Notes: a model not told the origin generated them from the sequence alone. Counted from the first letter of the stretch, positions 30,762-40,486 are shown. The stretch is 64,000 nt of DNA from JAPPHY01 sp034423135 (GCA_034423135.1 DAOUJC010000008.1:124001-188000), one strand, 5' to 3'. A program made the numbers and translations.

Positions 30762-33635
30762 ATGCAGACTGGGCAGCTGGAACACGAGCTAAAGCAGACA
30801 TTGGAGGGCGAGGTACGCTTTGACCAGTACTCCCGTGCGATGTACAGCACGGACGCCAGCATCTACCAGATTGAGCCGATTGGCGTGGTGATTCCCCGCA
30901 GCCGCGAGGACGTGATAGCGGCGGTGGAGCTGGCAAGCAAGTATGGCGTACCGGTGCTGCCCAGGGGCGGCGGAACAAGCCTGGCGGGCCAGACTGTCGG
31001 ACATGCAATCATCCTGGACATGTCGAAGTACATGAACCGTGTGCTGGAGGTGAACACTGAGGAGCGATGGGCGCGTGTTCAGCCCGGCATCGTGCTGGAG
31101 CGCCTCAACCACGAGATTCGGAACACAGGGCTGTTCTTCACGCCAGACCCGGCCACGTCCAACCGCTCCAACGTGGGCGGCGCGATTGGCAACAACTCGT
31201 GCGGGTCGCACTCCATCGTGTACGGAAAGACCATAGACCACATCATCGAGGTGGATACCGTCCTGTCCAACGGCGAGACCGCGAGGTTGGGGCCGCTCAC
31301 GCCATCGCAGCTGGAAACTCGGCTGCACGGCGAGGGCCTGGAGGGCGAGATCTACCGCCGCGTGCGGGACATCGCCCGCGCAAACGCCCCTGAGGTCGAC
31401 CGGCGCTTTCCGAAAGTCATGCGTCGCGTGGGGGGCTACAACCTGGACGAGATCATGGACGACGACGGCTTCAACATGGCCAAGATGATCGTCGGTTCGG
31501 AGGGCACGCTGGCCACCATAACGGAGGTCAAGGTCAACCTGGAGCCGCGCCCGGCGGCCACCGCGCTCATGGCAGTCCACTTCAGCGGACTGATTGAGGC
31601 CATGGAGGCCACGGTAGCCACCCTGGAGTTTCGGCCGGCCGCCGTCGAGCTGGTGGGCCGCGTGATCATTCAGCAGATCAACGCTTCGCTGGGCTATCGA
31701 CGCCGCAGCGGCTTCATCGAGGGCGATCCGCACTCAATCCTGCTGGTCGAGACCGCAGGCGACACCGAAGCAGAAGTTGGCGCCAGGCTGGAGGAGATCG
31801 AGCGGAGCCTGCGCCGCAGCGGCAGGGGATACGCATTCATCAAGATGTTCGACAGGGCGGAGCAGGCCAACGTGTGGGAGGTCCGCAAGGCAGGCATAGG
31901 CCTGATGATGGGCGTCAAGAGCGCGGCCAAACCCATCCCGTTCATCGAGGACTGCGCGGTTGACACGGACAGGCTGCCGGAGTACATCCAACGCGTTGAC
32001 GACCTGATTCGCGAGAACGGCACGGAGGCCGCCTATTACGGCCACGCGAGCGTGGGGTGCATTCACGTGCGGCCGTTCATCGACCTCAAGGAGGAGGAGG
32101 ACGTGGAGCGGATGTACCGCATCTCCCGCGGCGCCTGCGACCTGGTGACGGAGATGGGCGGCGCCATGAGCGGCGAGCACGGCGACGGCCTGGTGCGCAG
32201 CATGTGGAACGAGCGAGTGTTCGGCACCACGCTCTACAACGCATTCCGCGAGGTCAAGCACGCCTTCGACCCCAAGGGCATCATGAACCCCGGCAAGATC
32301 GTGGACGCGCCGTCAATGGTCGAGAACCTCCGATACGGCGGGAGTTATCAGAAATTGACGCCGATAACCAAGCTGGACTTCTCAAGCGATGGCGGGATTC
32401 ACCAGGCGGTGGAGATGTGCAGCGGCCTTGGCGCGTGCAGGCACACGCTGGGAGGCACCATGTGCCCGTCCTACATGGCGACAAGGGAAGAGGAGCACTC
32501 CACCCGCGGTCGCGCCAACGCCCTGCGCGCCGTGCTCTCCGGCATGCTGCCGCCGGAGGAGTTCACGAGTCACAGGATGCAGCAGGTCATGGACCTCTGC
32601 CTGGAGTGCAAGGCGTGCAAGTCGGAGTGCCCGTCGCAGGTGGACATGGCAAAGCTCAAGTACGAGTTCCTGGACGCCTATCACACCAAGCACGGCTATC
32701 CAATGAGGTCGAAGCTGTTCGCCAACATCGGCTCGCTGAGCAAGCTTGGCAGCGCATTCGCACCGCTATCGAACTGGGGCGCGAGCTTCCCGCTCACGCG
32801 CTGGGTGATGGACCGCTTCATGGACGTGGACCGGCGGAGGCCCCTGCCGGAGTTCGTCAGCCGCACGTTCCCGCGTCAGTTCAGGGGTCGCAGCGCCGCC
32901 TTCGACAGGCCAGTACAGGGCCACGTGGTGCTCTTCAACGACACATTCATGAACTACAACTACCCCGGCATCGGAATGGCTGCCACGCGGCTGCTGGAGC
33001 GGGCGGGATTCTCGGTGTCGCTTGTGGAGCGCAAGTGCTGCGGCCGCCCCATGATCTCCAAGGGCATGCTGGACGCCGCCAAGGCAAACGCACAGTACAA
33101 CGTCGACCTGCTGTACCCCTACGTGGAGCAGGGCGCATACGTGGTGGGCTGCGAGCCAAGCTGCCTGCTGACCCTCCGCGACGAGTACCCGGACCTCCTG
33201 CGCTCGCCGGAAGCCGACCGCGTGGCGGAGAAGTCGATGCTGCTGGAGGAGTTCCTCCACATGCTGCTGCGAGAGGACAGGCTAAACCTGCGGTTCAGAG
33301 AGTCGCCGGGCCGCGCGCTGTACCACACCCACTGTCACTCCCGGTCTCTCGTGGGCACGGAGCCCGGGATGGCGGTGCTGAGTCTGATTCCCGGGCTGGA
33401 CGTGCAAGAGAGCGATGCCGGTTGCTGCGGCATGGCGGGCGCGTTCGGCTATGAGAAGGAGCACTACGACGTGTCGATGACCATCGGAGGGCAGCGGCTG
33501 TTCCCCGCAGTGTCCGCCCTGGGCGAGGGCGGCCAGGTGGTGGTGACGGGCATGTCCTGCCGTCAGCAGATACAGCACGGCACGAACCGAGCGCCCAGGC
33601 ATCTGGCTGAGGTTCTGGCGGAGGCGCTGGATTGA
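30762..33635 (+). CDS. FAD-linked oxidase fused to Fe-S/CCG subunit (GlcD-GlcF-like)
   Basis: This 957-residue fusion has three regions. Residues about 35-500 form a VAO-type FAD domain (LPRGGGTSLAGQTVGHAIIL) and its cap. Residues about 540-650 have two [4Fe-4S] motifs (CSGLGACRHTLGGTMC and CLECKACKSECP). The C-terminus has two CCG motifs (CCGRPMISKGM, CCGMAGAFGYEKEHY). This is the architecture of respiratory 2-hydroxyacid dehydrogenases such as D-lactate or glycolate oxidase passing electrons to quinone or cytochrome. The substrate is not evident. GAGAGAG lies before the ATG. The stop overlaps the next gene's TTG. Confidence 0.92.
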   Translation: MQTGQLEHELKQTLEGEVRFDQYSRAMYSTDASIYQIEPIGVVIPRSREDVIAAVELASKYGVPVLPRGGGTSLAGQTVGHAIILDMSKYMNRVLEVNTEERWARVQPGIVLERLNHEIRNTGLFFTPDPATSNRSNVGGAIGNNSCGSHSIVYGKTIDHIIEVDTVLSNGETARLGPLTPSQLETRLHGEGLEGEIYRRVRDIARANAPEVDRRFPKVMRRVGGYNLDEIMDDDGFNMAKMIVGSEGTLATITEVKVNLEPRPAATALMAVHFSGLIEAMEATVATLEFRPAAVELVGRVIIQQINASLGYRRRSGFIEGDPHSILLVETAGDTEAEVGARLEEIERSLRRSGRGYAFIKMFDRAEQANVWEVRKAGIGLMMGVKSAAKPIPFIEDCAVDTDRLPEYIQRVDDLIRENGTEAAYYGHASVGCIHVRPFIDLKEEEDVERMYRISRGACDLVTEMGGAMSGEHGDGLVRSMWNERVFGTTLYNAFREVKHAFDPKGIMNPGKIVDAPSMVENLRYGGSYQKLTPITKLDFSSDGGIHQAVEMCSGLGACRHTLGGTMCPSYMATREEEHSTRGRANALRAVLSGMLPPEEFTSHRMQQVMDLCLECKACKSECPSQVDMAKLKYEFLDAYHTKHGYPMRSKLFANIGSLSKLGSAFAPLSNWGASFPLTRWVMDRFMDVDRRRPLPEFVSRTFPRQFRGRSAAFDRPVQGHVVLFNDTFMNYNYPGIGMAATRLLERAGFSVSLVERKCCGRPMISKGMLDAAKANAQYNVDLLYPYVEQGAYVVGCEPSCLLTLRDEYPDLLRSPEADRVAEKSMLLEEFLHMLLREDRLNLRFRESPGRALYHTHCHSRSLVGTEPGMAVLSLIPGLDVQESDAGCCGMAGAFGYEKEHYDVSMTIGGQRLFPAVSALGEGGQVVVTGMSCRQQIQHGTNRAPRHLAEVLAEALD

Positions 33636-34057
33636 GCGAGTTCGAGTTCCCGTCCACCAACCTGCAGTACGTGCTGTTCTGCAGCGACTTCGTGGAGCAC
33701 CAGGGGCAGGTGTCGGTGTTCGGATTGCTGGATGGCGCGGACGTGCGCGGCACACTCCCGCGAGGAACACCGATGCCGGCCAAGGTATTCCCGCTGAAGG
33801 TCGTGTTGGGCATCAACGCGCCGGTGGGCAAGCACCGCGTCAAGCTGGGCATAACGCGCCCCTCCGGCGGCATCATGACCACCGTGGACCTGGAGGAGTT
33901 TGCGATGCAGCCGGAGGAGACCGTGCACCGGTGCATCGCAAGCCTGGACATGGAAGTGTCTGAGGATGGGCTGTACACCTTCAGGGTGTACCTGGACAAC
34001 GAGCAGATCGGATGGGCCGTCCTGCCGATGAGCTTCACCGTCGAATTCCTCGACTGA
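33632..34057 (+). CDS. DUF6941-like hypothetical protein
   Basis: This 141-residue beta-rich protein has no membrane segment (SNLQYVLFCSDFVEHQG-type N-terminus, ending VLPMSFTVEFLD). It resembles DUF6941 proteins, whose role is unknown. TTG at 33632 overlaps the stop of the FAD/Fe-S fusion (TTGA), so translation is probably coupled. This suggests co-expression but not a known functional link. Confidence 0.65.
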   Translation: MSEFEFPSTNLQYVLFCSDFVEHQGQVSVFGLLDGADVRGTLPRGTPMPAKVFPLKVVLGINAPVGKHRVKLGITRPSGGIMTTVDLEEFAMQPEETVHRCIASLDMEVSEDGLYTFRVYLDNEQIGWAVLPMSFTVEFLD

Positions 34058-34214
34058 GCCAAGCCCGGCCTGCGAACCGTCCAGCCAGTGAAACCGACAC
34101 TTTGCGCTTCCCTCCCTGGCGCGCGTCCCCGCTCTTTCGCCCTCACTGAGCCGACGCCGCGCCGGCCGCCGGAAAACTCCGCGCAGAGTTCGGAAATTCA
34201 GGCGTCAAATATCC

Positions 34215-34243
34215 TTGACACGCTACGCTTCCGACAGAATATC
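34215..34243 (+). promoter_or_regulatory. Possible promoter before the metallo-beta-lactamase gene
   Basis: The 365-bp gap 34058-34422 holds no clear gene. It has a perfect TTGACA (34215-34220), but the -10 (AATATC or GAATAT, near 34237-34243) is weak. A small inverted repeat AACTC/GAGTT lies just upstream, near 34178-34193. Confidence 0.45.
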
Positions 34244-34422
34244 ATCGGTTGGAGTTGAATGCTTCCGCGGCGGCATAGCCTCTCCGGGCCTTCCCCGCGA
34301 CGTACACAACCCAGACCACTCACAGGTCTGCGGCGCGTCTTGGCGACCTCCGGGTTGCCAACTGATCAGGTCACTTCCCAGGGGTCGGTTTACTCAATTA
34401 TTGTCCTGCAGGAGGTGGTTCA

Positions 34423-35259
34423 GTGGGCGCCAAGGCTCCGTCAATCCATCTGCTAAGCGACGGAACCCTCAAGTATGACGGAGGTTCCATATTCGGTCAG
34501 GTCCCCAAGGTGGACTGGGAGCAGCACATGAAGCCCGACCGGTGGAACCGCATTAGCCTGGGGCTCAACTGCCTATTGATCCGCACGGACGACGGCAACG
34601 TGCTGGTCGACACCGGAGCAGGCACCAAGGACACCGGCAGGCAGCGCGAGGCGTTCGGCCTCTCCTCCAGCAAACTGCTGAGAAGCCTGAAGGAAGTCGG
34701 CCTCTCCGCCAAGGACATCGACAAGGTTATCCTGACTCACCTCCACTTCGACCACTCTGGCGGGTGCACCAAGGTGGAGCGCTCCGGACGGGTGGTGCCG
34801 GCGTTTCCCAGGGCATCCTACATAGTGCAGAAGGCCTGCTGGGAGTACGCCAGGGAGCCGGGCGAACGCGGCAGGGAGTCCCACCACTCGGAGGACTACG
34901 CCTGCCTGAAGGACTCCGGGCAGCTATCGCTGGTGGACGGCGACTGCGAGATACTCCCGAACGTTTGGGTGAAGTCCACAGGGGGCCATTGCAGCGGCCA
35001 CCAGGTGGTTCACGTGAACTCCGGCGGCGAGAAGGTGGTGTTCCTGGGCGACCTGATACCCACTACTCACCATCTGAATCTGCCGTGTGTTTCCGCGCTC
35101 GACCAGTTCCCGGAGGACACGGTGGAGATCAAGCGGGAGCTCATAGCCAAGGCCGTTAAGGACGGTTGGCTCGTGATTTTCGCTCACGGCAACGGGGACA
35201 GGGCGGGCTACGTGGAGGAGCGTGACGGCGTCGTGAGCCTCCGGCCCATCAACCTCTAG
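34423..35259 (+). CDS. Metallo-beta-lactamase fold hydrolase
   Basis: This 278-residue MBL-fold protein has the metal motif ILTHLHFDHSGG (HxHxDH) at about residue 105, a later His in STGGHCSGHQVV, Asp in FLGDLIPTTHH, and the C-terminal IFAHGNGD. This set resembles lactonase/quorum-quenching or glyoxalase-II-like enzymes. GTG at 34423 has CAGGAGGTG upstream. The substrate is unknown. Confidence 0.85.
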   Translation: MGAKAPSIHLLSDGTLKYDGGSIFGQVPKVDWEQHMKPDRWNRISLGLNCLLIRTDDGNVLVDTGAGTKDTGRQREAFGLSSSKLLRSLKEVGLSAKDIDKVILTHLHFDHSGGCTKVERSGRVVPAFPRASYIVQKACWEYAREPGERGRESHHSEDYACLKDSGQLSLVDGDCEILPNVWVKSTGGHCSGHQVVHVNSGGEKVVFLGDLIPTTHHLNLPCVSALDQFPEDTVEIKRELIAKAVKDGWLVIFAHGNGDRAGYVEERDGVVSLRPINL

Positions 35260-35417
35260 CGCTCCGGTTCCGGCCTGAGCGGCGGCATCCCAGCGAACGG
35301 GCCAGCAGCCTCTGGACGCGCCCGCTGGAAGCTCAACTTATCCGAGGCCGGAACAAGTCCGTGCGCCCCGGCGCCGGCCTCAGGCGGAACGTGGAGCGAG
35401 CACAACCCCTCTCATGG

Positions 35418-35492
35418 TATGATTAACGCAGTGCGCGCGCCTGACGTTCAACGGCTGCCAGGCGCGCAGTCCCAACCAAGGGAGGTCTTGGC
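35418..35492 (+). promoter_or_regulatory. Glutaredoxin-rnc leader with two hairpins
   Basis: TATGAT (35418-35423) is a possible -10. It is followed by a perfect 9-bp hairpin GCGCGCCTG (35435-35443)/CAGGCGCGC (35459-35467). Next comes CCAAG (35476-35480)/CTTGG (35487-35491), which places the ribosome site GGAGGT in its 6-nt loop directly before the ATG at 35493. Confidence 0.55.
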
Positions 35493-35744
35493 ATGGAGCA
35501 GAGCGAAATCACGGTGTACGGCGCAAACTGGTGCGGTGACTGCAGACGCGCAAAGAAGTTCATGGATGACAATGGCGTTGCGTATGATTGGGTTGACATT
35601 GAGAACGATCCGGCGGCCGTTGATCTGGTGCTCAAGCTGAACGGAGGCAAGCGCGTCATCCCCACCATAGTGTTCGAGGACGGCTCCATTCTGATCGAGC
35701 CTACCAACTCGGAGCTGGCCAGCAAGCTGGGTGTCGGGAAGTAG
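35493..35744 (+). CDS. Glutaredoxin-like thiol-disulfide protein
   Basis: This 83-residue thioredoxin-fold protein has the active site ANWCGDCRRAKKFMDD, i.e. CGDC rather than the classical CPYC, and the cis-Pro segment KRVIPTIVFEDGS. It is probably a mycoredoxin/NrdH-like reductase. GGAGGT precedes the ATG within a small hairpin loop. The end overlaps the first possible start of rnc. Confidence 0.88.
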   Translation: MEQSEITVYGANWCGDCRRAKKFMDDNGVAYDWVDIENDPAAVDLVLKLNGGKRVIPTIVFEDGSILIEPTNSELASKLGVGK

Positions 35745-36477
35745 AGGCGCGGTGGGCCCGGCGACAGCCCCAATGCCTGCCGCAGACCTGGAGGAACGGC
35801 TTGATCTTTCGTTCCTCGATGGCCGGCTGCTGGCGGAGGCGCTCACACACTCCTCAGCCGTCAACGAAGACCCGCAGGCGAACCCTGTGTCCAACCAGCG
35901 CCTGGAGTTTCTGGGCGACGCCCTGATCGGCCTTGTGGCGGCAAGGGAGCTGTACAGGTTGGCGCCCGATGCGCACGAGGGCTCGCTCACCGAGCTTCGG
36001 GCCGCGGTGGTGCGCCGCGAAACGCTGGCACGCGTGGCCAGAGGCATTTCGCTCGGCGACTACCTGCGGATGGGCCAGGGCGAGGACGCCAGCGGCGGGC
36101 GCGAGCGGGACTCTAACCTCGCCGCTGCACTGGAGGCCCTTGTGGGAGCGGTACTCCTGGATCTGGGCGCGGAGGAGGCCTGCAACGTGGCGCTACGGCT
36201 GATGCGGCCTGAGGTTGAGCGGGTGGCCAGGGAGGGCGCTGAGCGAGACCCCAAGTCACGGCTGCAGGAGGCTGCGCAGGGCTTGGGAATGGGTTCTCCG
36301 ACGTATCGGACTGTCTCACAAACTGAACCCGAACAGGGCAGGACCTTTCACATCGAGGTGCTCGTGGCGGGCCGTGTGATGGGGGCAGGTTCAGGCAGAC
36401 GCAAGTTGGACGGCGAACGGGCCGCGGCACTGGAAGCGTTGGCGCTTCTGGCTGAGACCGACAGGCTGGGCACATAG
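35731..36477 (+). CDS. rnc: Ribonuclease III
   Basis: This 248-residue endonuclease cleaves double-stranded RNA in rRNA and mRNA processing. The catalytic signature NQRLEFLGDALIGLVAAREL is at about residues 48-67, a later acidic catalytic residue lies in ALEALVGAVLLDLGAEEA, and the C-terminal dsRNA-binding domain begins at about 172 (DPKSRLQEAAQGLG). The start may be GTG 35731, GTG 35752 or ATG 35773; the family domain begins after the last one. It follows the glutaredoxin gene with overlap or close spacing. Confidence 0.94.
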   Translation: MSGSRGAVGPATAPMPAADLEERLDLSFLDGRLLAEALTHSSAVNEDPQANPVSNQRLEFLGDALIGLVAARELYRLAPDAHEGSLTELRAAVVRRETLARVARGISLGDYLRMGQGEDASGGRERDSNLAAALEALVGAVLLDLGAEEACNVALRLMRPEVERVAREGAERDPKSRLQEAAQGLGMGSPTYRTVSQTEPEQGRTFHIEVLVAGRVMGAGSGRRKLDGERAAALEALALLAETDRLGT

Positions 36478-36486
36478 GGAGGGGCA

Positions 36487-36936
36487 ATGCTTGGACAGGT
36501 GCACGACCACATCGTCAGGGAGCTTGGCGAGAGCAGCCGCACGGACACCATCTTCGTGCTCACCGCCATCGTGTTCAACCTTCTTGCACTGGCGGTAAGC
36601 TCAGGAATGGCCGCCGCTGCCGTGGAGGAGCGTGCCGGCCGCGCCGCGGAGGTCCAGATAGCCGCCTCAACTTATGACATACTGCTTGCCGTGTTCATCG
36701 GCATGACCATGCTGATCAACGCCGTGGCCGTGGCTGCGCTTGTATTGGGCAGGCGCAACCGGAGGACGCTGCTGGACGGGCTGGTTGCCATGTACCGCGA
36801 CAACGAGGTGGACAGGTACTACGATCCTTCCCTCGTGTCCAACTATGGAGTGCGCTACCTGCTTTTCGGCGCGGTAATAGTAGCTCTGGCGCTCACGGCC
36901 ACCGCGGTCCCGCTGATTATTCGAATAACAGGCTGA
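36487..36936 (+). CDS. Hypothetical membrane protein
   Basis: This 149-residue protein has three membrane helices (about 22-45, 65-95 and 122-146) and a small loop with charged residues (RRNRRTLLDGLVAMYRDNEV). Not recognised. GGGAGGGG lies just before the ATG and the gap after rnc is 9 bp, so it is likely in the rnc transcript. Confidence 0.6.
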   Translation: MLGQVHDHIVRELGESSRTDTIFVLTAIVFNLLALAVSSGMAAAAVEERAGRAAEVQIAASTYDILLAVFIGMTMLINAVAVAALVLGRRNRRTLLDGLVAMYRDNEVDRYYDPSLVSNYGVRYLLFGAVIVALALTATAVPLIIRITG

Positions 36937-36968
36937 ACGTGTGCCGGCGAGCATTATCGACCCTCGCG

Positions 36969-36997
36969 TTGCCACGGCATGGGGGCCGTGCTAAGAT
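36969..36997 (+). promoter_or_regulatory. ftsY promoter
   Basis: TTGCCA (36969-36974), 17-bp spacer, TAAGAT (36992-36997). The predicted start is at 37003-37004, the ftsY ATG, so the transcript would be leaderless. Confidence 0.65.
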
Positions 36998-37003
36998 TCC
37001 ACC

Positions 37004-37951
37004 ATGTTCAGCAGGCTGCTTGGCAGACGCGAGAAGGTACAGCAGGGACTGAGGAAGAGCCGCGAGTCCTGGTACTCCCGCGTCGCGCAGATGGTTCAGC
37101 GCTCCCGCCTGGATGAGGAGGCGTGGGAGGAGCTAGAGGAGATGCTCATCTCGGCGGACGTGGGCGTGGCCGCCGCAACTCAGCTAATCGAAAGCACCCG
37201 CTCGAAGGCGTCTGCCAGGGGAGCGCGCGACGTCGAGGACGTCATGGAGATACTCAAGGGCGAGATTGTGGAAGCACTTTCTCAGCCGGGAGCCGGCGCA
37301 CCCGCCGAGACTGCCGCGGGGGAGGGCAGGCCGCACGTGGTACTTACGGTCGGAGTGAACGGAGTCGGGAAGACCACCAGCATCGCCAAGCTCGCCCACT
37401 ACTACGGCGAGCAGGGCTACCGAACCATCCTGTCGGCCTCGGACACATTCCGGGCCGGCGCCATCGACCAGCTGCGGACTTGGGGCGACCGGCTTGGCGT
37501 GGACGTGATTGCGCACGGGCCGGGCGGCGACCCGGCCGCCATCGCCTACGATGCGCTGGAGGCCGCTAGAGCGCGACAGGCGGACATTGTGCTGGTGGAC
37601 ACTGCAGGCAGGCTGCACACGCAGCTGAACCTGATGGAGGAGATGAAGAAAATCGCGCGAGTGCTTTCGCGCCTCGACCCGGAGGCCCCGCACGAGACCC
37701 TGCTGGTGCTGGACGCCACCACCGGGCAGAACGGCTTGGCGCAGGCCCGGTCGTTCACGGAGGCCGTGGGGTGCACGGGAGTGGTGCTGGCCAAGCTGGA
37801 TGGCACGGCGAGAGGCGGCGTGGTCATTGCCATTGTGCGGGAGCTGGGACTTCCGGTGCGCTACATTGGAACCGGCGAGGGTGTAGATGACATTGCCCCC
37901 TTCGACGCGAGGGAGTTCGTTGAGGAGCTGTTTTCGCCCGCCTCTGGCTAG
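37004..37951 (+). CDS. ftsY: SRP receptor GTPase FtsY
   Basis: The 315-residue SRP receptor docks the Ffh/SRP RNA complex at the membrane. A short N-terminal NG helix domain (about 1-95) lacks the long acidic A domain of E. coli FtsY. The G domain shows VGVNGVGKTTSIAKLA (G1), DTFRAGAIDQLRTW, DTAGRLHTQLNLMEEM (G3), LAKLDGTARGG and the closing GEGVDDIAPFD. The SRP RNA gene lies 7 kb away. Confidence 0.96.
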   Translation: MFSRLLGRREKVQQGLRKSRESWYSRVAQMVQRSRLDEEAWEELEEMLISADVGVAAATQLIESTRSKASARGARDVEDVMEILKGEIVEALSQPGAGAPAETAAGEGRPHVVLTVGVNGVGKTTSIAKLAHYYGEQGYRTILSASDTFRAGAIDQLRTWGDRLGVDVIAHGPGGDPAAIAYDALEAARARQADIVLVDTAGRLHTQLNLMEEMKKIARVLSRLDPEAPHETLLVLDATTGQNGLAQARSFTEAVGCTGVVLAKLDGTARGGVVIAIVRELGLPVRYIGTGEGVDDIAPFDAREFVEELFSPASG

Positions 37952-38049
37952 CGGGCGACGCCCCAAGTTCCTGGTGTCGTGAACGCAGGCAGTAAGTCCC
38001 CCTACGCCACGGACGCATCCAAGCGCGAGAGCAGCGGGGGACTGCGCCG

Positions 38050-40479
38050 TTGAGCGTCCTACTCTGGCTCCTGGTCGTTCAGTTGGTCGGGCTGGCCGCT
38101 TTCCCCATCGCCTTTGCGCTCATGCCGTCGCTGCGCGACCGCGGCTACTCGGTCGCCAAGCCGCTCGGCCTGGCGCTGCTGTCGTGGCCGCTGTGGCTCC
38201 TCGGCTCGTTCAACCTGGCGCCGACGAACACGCTCACGCTGTGGGGAGCTCTTGCGGTCATGGCCCTCGTTGCAGGCCGGATCGCATACGTGCATCGCGA
38301 AGAGCTCGCGGCACTGCTGCGACGGGAGGGCCATGCCATCCTGATGGCGGAGGGCGTGTTCCTCCTGACGTTCCTGGCCTGGGTGATCTATCGCGCCTAC
38401 GACCCCGCCATCGGCAGCACGGAGCAGCCGATGGACTTCGCGTTCCTCAACGCCGCCGTGCTTGCGGACTTCTTCCCGCCGGAAGACCCGTGGCTGCGCG
38501 GCGGCGACCTGCCGTACTACTACTTCGGCTTTCTGATGATGGGCAACCTGACGGAGATGACGCTGATCCCCACCCGCGTCTCGTACAACCTGGCGCTGGC
38601 GCTGATTCCGGCGATGGCGGCGTCAGCGGCGTTCGGGCTGGTCTACAACCTGATTCGCGCACACGGCTCAAACGCGTGGCAGGCGGTGCGATTCGGGCTG
38701 ATCGCGCCGGTGCTGCTGCTGGTGGTGAGCAACCTGGTTGGCCTGCTGGAGTTCGTGCGTATACGCGGGTTCGGTTCGCCCGGTTTCTGGAGCTGGATAG
38801 GCATCAAAGACCTGGGCCCAGTGGAAGCGTTTTCGTGGCGCCCGATGGACTACCTCTGGTGGTGGCGGAGCACCCGCGTCATTGACACTCTCAACGAGGA
38901 CGGGGGCAGCCTGGACTACACGATCACGGAGTTCCCGTTCTTCAGCTTTCTGCTGGGCGACCTGCATCCCCACGCCATGTCGATTCCATTCGTGCTGCTG
39001 TTCGTGAGCTTCTGCCTGGCCGTGTATCTGTCCCCGGCGCGTGCCGCTGCACGGGCACTGCGAGAGAGAATGTGGACTGTCCTCGCGGCGGCGGTAATGC
39101 TGGGAGCGCTCGCGTTCGTAAACGTCTGGGACATCGCCACGTTCGGCGCGCTGTGGGCCGTCGTGATCGTGTTCCGGTCCGTCCGCGAGACCCAGGGCGA
39201 CTGGGCGCGCGCTCTGAGCCTCGCGTGGCCGCCAATCGCCGTGACATTGCTGCTCGCAGTAGTCCTGTACGCGCCCTACTACGTTAGTTTGGACAGTCAG
39301 GCTTCGGGAATCCTACCGGTGGGGGAGGTGGGCACCCGTCCGATTCACTTCCTGATAGTGTGGGGGCTGTTCCTGTCCATACTTGCGCCGTTCATGCTCC
39401 GGCAGGCGTACAACGCGCTCCCGTCGCGACGGTCAAGCCCGGCAGGCGTCGCAGTCGACGAGACGGAGGCCGCCGCGACTCTGGAGACACCCGCGGGCAG
39501 CTCGCCCCAACCCGCGTTCGCGGAGGTGTTCTGGCCGCGCGCCGCGGTCGCGCTTGCGGCCGTCATGCTGCCGTTCTTCATCTGGGCGGCGTGGCACCTT
39601 GGGTGGAACACGGTGGCCGGATCGTCCAACCCATTCGCTGTGGTCGGCGAGCGGCTGGTGAGTGTGCTGCCGCTTGCCACACTGCTGGCCGCGGCCATCT
39701 ACGCCCTCATACGTGTCGGAGAGAGAGGCGATCAGCCCGCAATCGCGTTCGTGCTGGCAATGGTCTCGGTGGGACTGCTGCTGATTCTGGGGCCGGAGTT
39801 TCTGCGCCTGGATGACCTGTTCCACAACAGGATGAACACCATATTCAAGCTGTACTACCAGGCATGGATTCTCCTTGCGACGGCCTCCGCCTTTGGCCTA
39901 TACTGCCTCAGTTCAATCGGGCTGCCGGGCCGCGGGACGCTCCGTGCGGCGATGGCGGGCTGGTGGGTCGTGATTGGCCTGCTGTTGGCGGGCAGCCTGT
40001 ACTATCCGGTGGAGGCCGCCCTGACCAAGAGCGGGCAGTTTCAGGGCGAAACTACCCTGGACGGCCTGGCGTACGTGGCGCGGAGCAGCCCGGGGGAGTA
40101 TGCGGCCATTCTATGGCTGCAGGACAACGCACAGGAGGGCGACGGCTTGTTGGAGGCCGTAGGCGGCAGCTACACAGCATACGGCAGGATATCGAGCAGC
40201 ACCGGGTTGCCGGCTGTGCTGGGATGGCCTGGGCACGAGCACCAGTGGCGTGGCTCGACTCTGCCGTTCGAGGGCAGGGAAGAGGACGTACGGACTCTCT
40301 ATGGGACGCGGGACGCGTCCGAGGCCGCAGACCTTCTGGAAGAGTACCGAATCAAATATGTAGTGGTGGGGCCGCGTGAGAGGGACTCGTACGGGACGAT
40401 GGGCCTGTCCAAGTTCTCGGCGCTGGGAGACGCGGTATTCTCGCAGGACGACGTGACCATATACGAGATACCAGAGTGA
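38050..40479 (+). CDS. DUF2298 (Chlor_Arch_YYY, TIGR03662-like) membrane protein
   Basis: This 809-residue polytopic membrane protein has a Tyr triad (GGDLPYYYFGFLMMGNLTEMT, about 152-170). That fits the YYY domain found in Chloroflexi and archaea, which is thought to be a glycosyltransferase-like multi-pass protein. Many helices are seen over residues 1-640, followed by a soluble C-terminus (VVGPRERDSYGTMG). The start is TTG at 38050. It is followed after 7 bp by the Agl23-like gene; the two families are known to co-occur. Confidence 0.85.
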   Translation: MSVLLWLLVVQLVGLAAFPIAFALMPSLRDRGYSVAKPLGLALLSWPLWLLGSFNLAPTNTLTLWGALAVMALVAGRIAYVHREELAALLRREGHAILMAEGVFLLTFLAWVIYRAYDPAIGSTEQPMDFAFLNAAVLADFFPPEDPWLRGGDLPYYYFGFLMMGNLTEMTLIPTRVSYNLALALIPAMAASAAFGLVYNLIRAHGSNAWQAVRFGLIAPVLLLVVSNLVGLLEFVRIRGFGSPGFWSWIGIKDLGPVEAFSWRPMDYLWWWRSTRVIDTLNEDGGSLDYTITEFPFFSFLLGDLHPHAMSIPFVLLFVSFCLAVYLSPARAAARALRERMWTVLAAAVMLGALAFVNVWDIATFGALWAVVIVFRSVRETQGDWARALSLAWPPIAVTLLLAVVLYAPYYVSLDSQASGILPVGEVGTRPIHFLIVWGLFLSILAPFMLRQAYNALPSRRSSPAGVAVDETEAAATLETPAGSSPQPAFAEVFWPRAAVALAAVMLPFFIWAAWHLGWNTVAGSSNPFAVVGERLVSVLPLATLLAAAIYALIRVGERGDQPAIAFVLAMVSVGLLLILGPEFLRLDDLFHNRMNTIFKLYYQAWILLATASAFGLYCLSSIGLPGRGTLRAAMAGWWVVIGLLLAGSLYYPVEAALTKSGQFQGETTLDGLAYVARSSPGEYAAILWLQDNAQEGDGLLEAVGGSYTAYGRISSSTGLPAVLGWPGHEHQWRGSTLPFEGREEDVRTLYGTRDASEAADLLEEYRIKYVVVGPRERDSYGTMGLSKFSALGDAVFSQDDVTIYEIPE

Positions 40480-40486
40480 CCATTCG

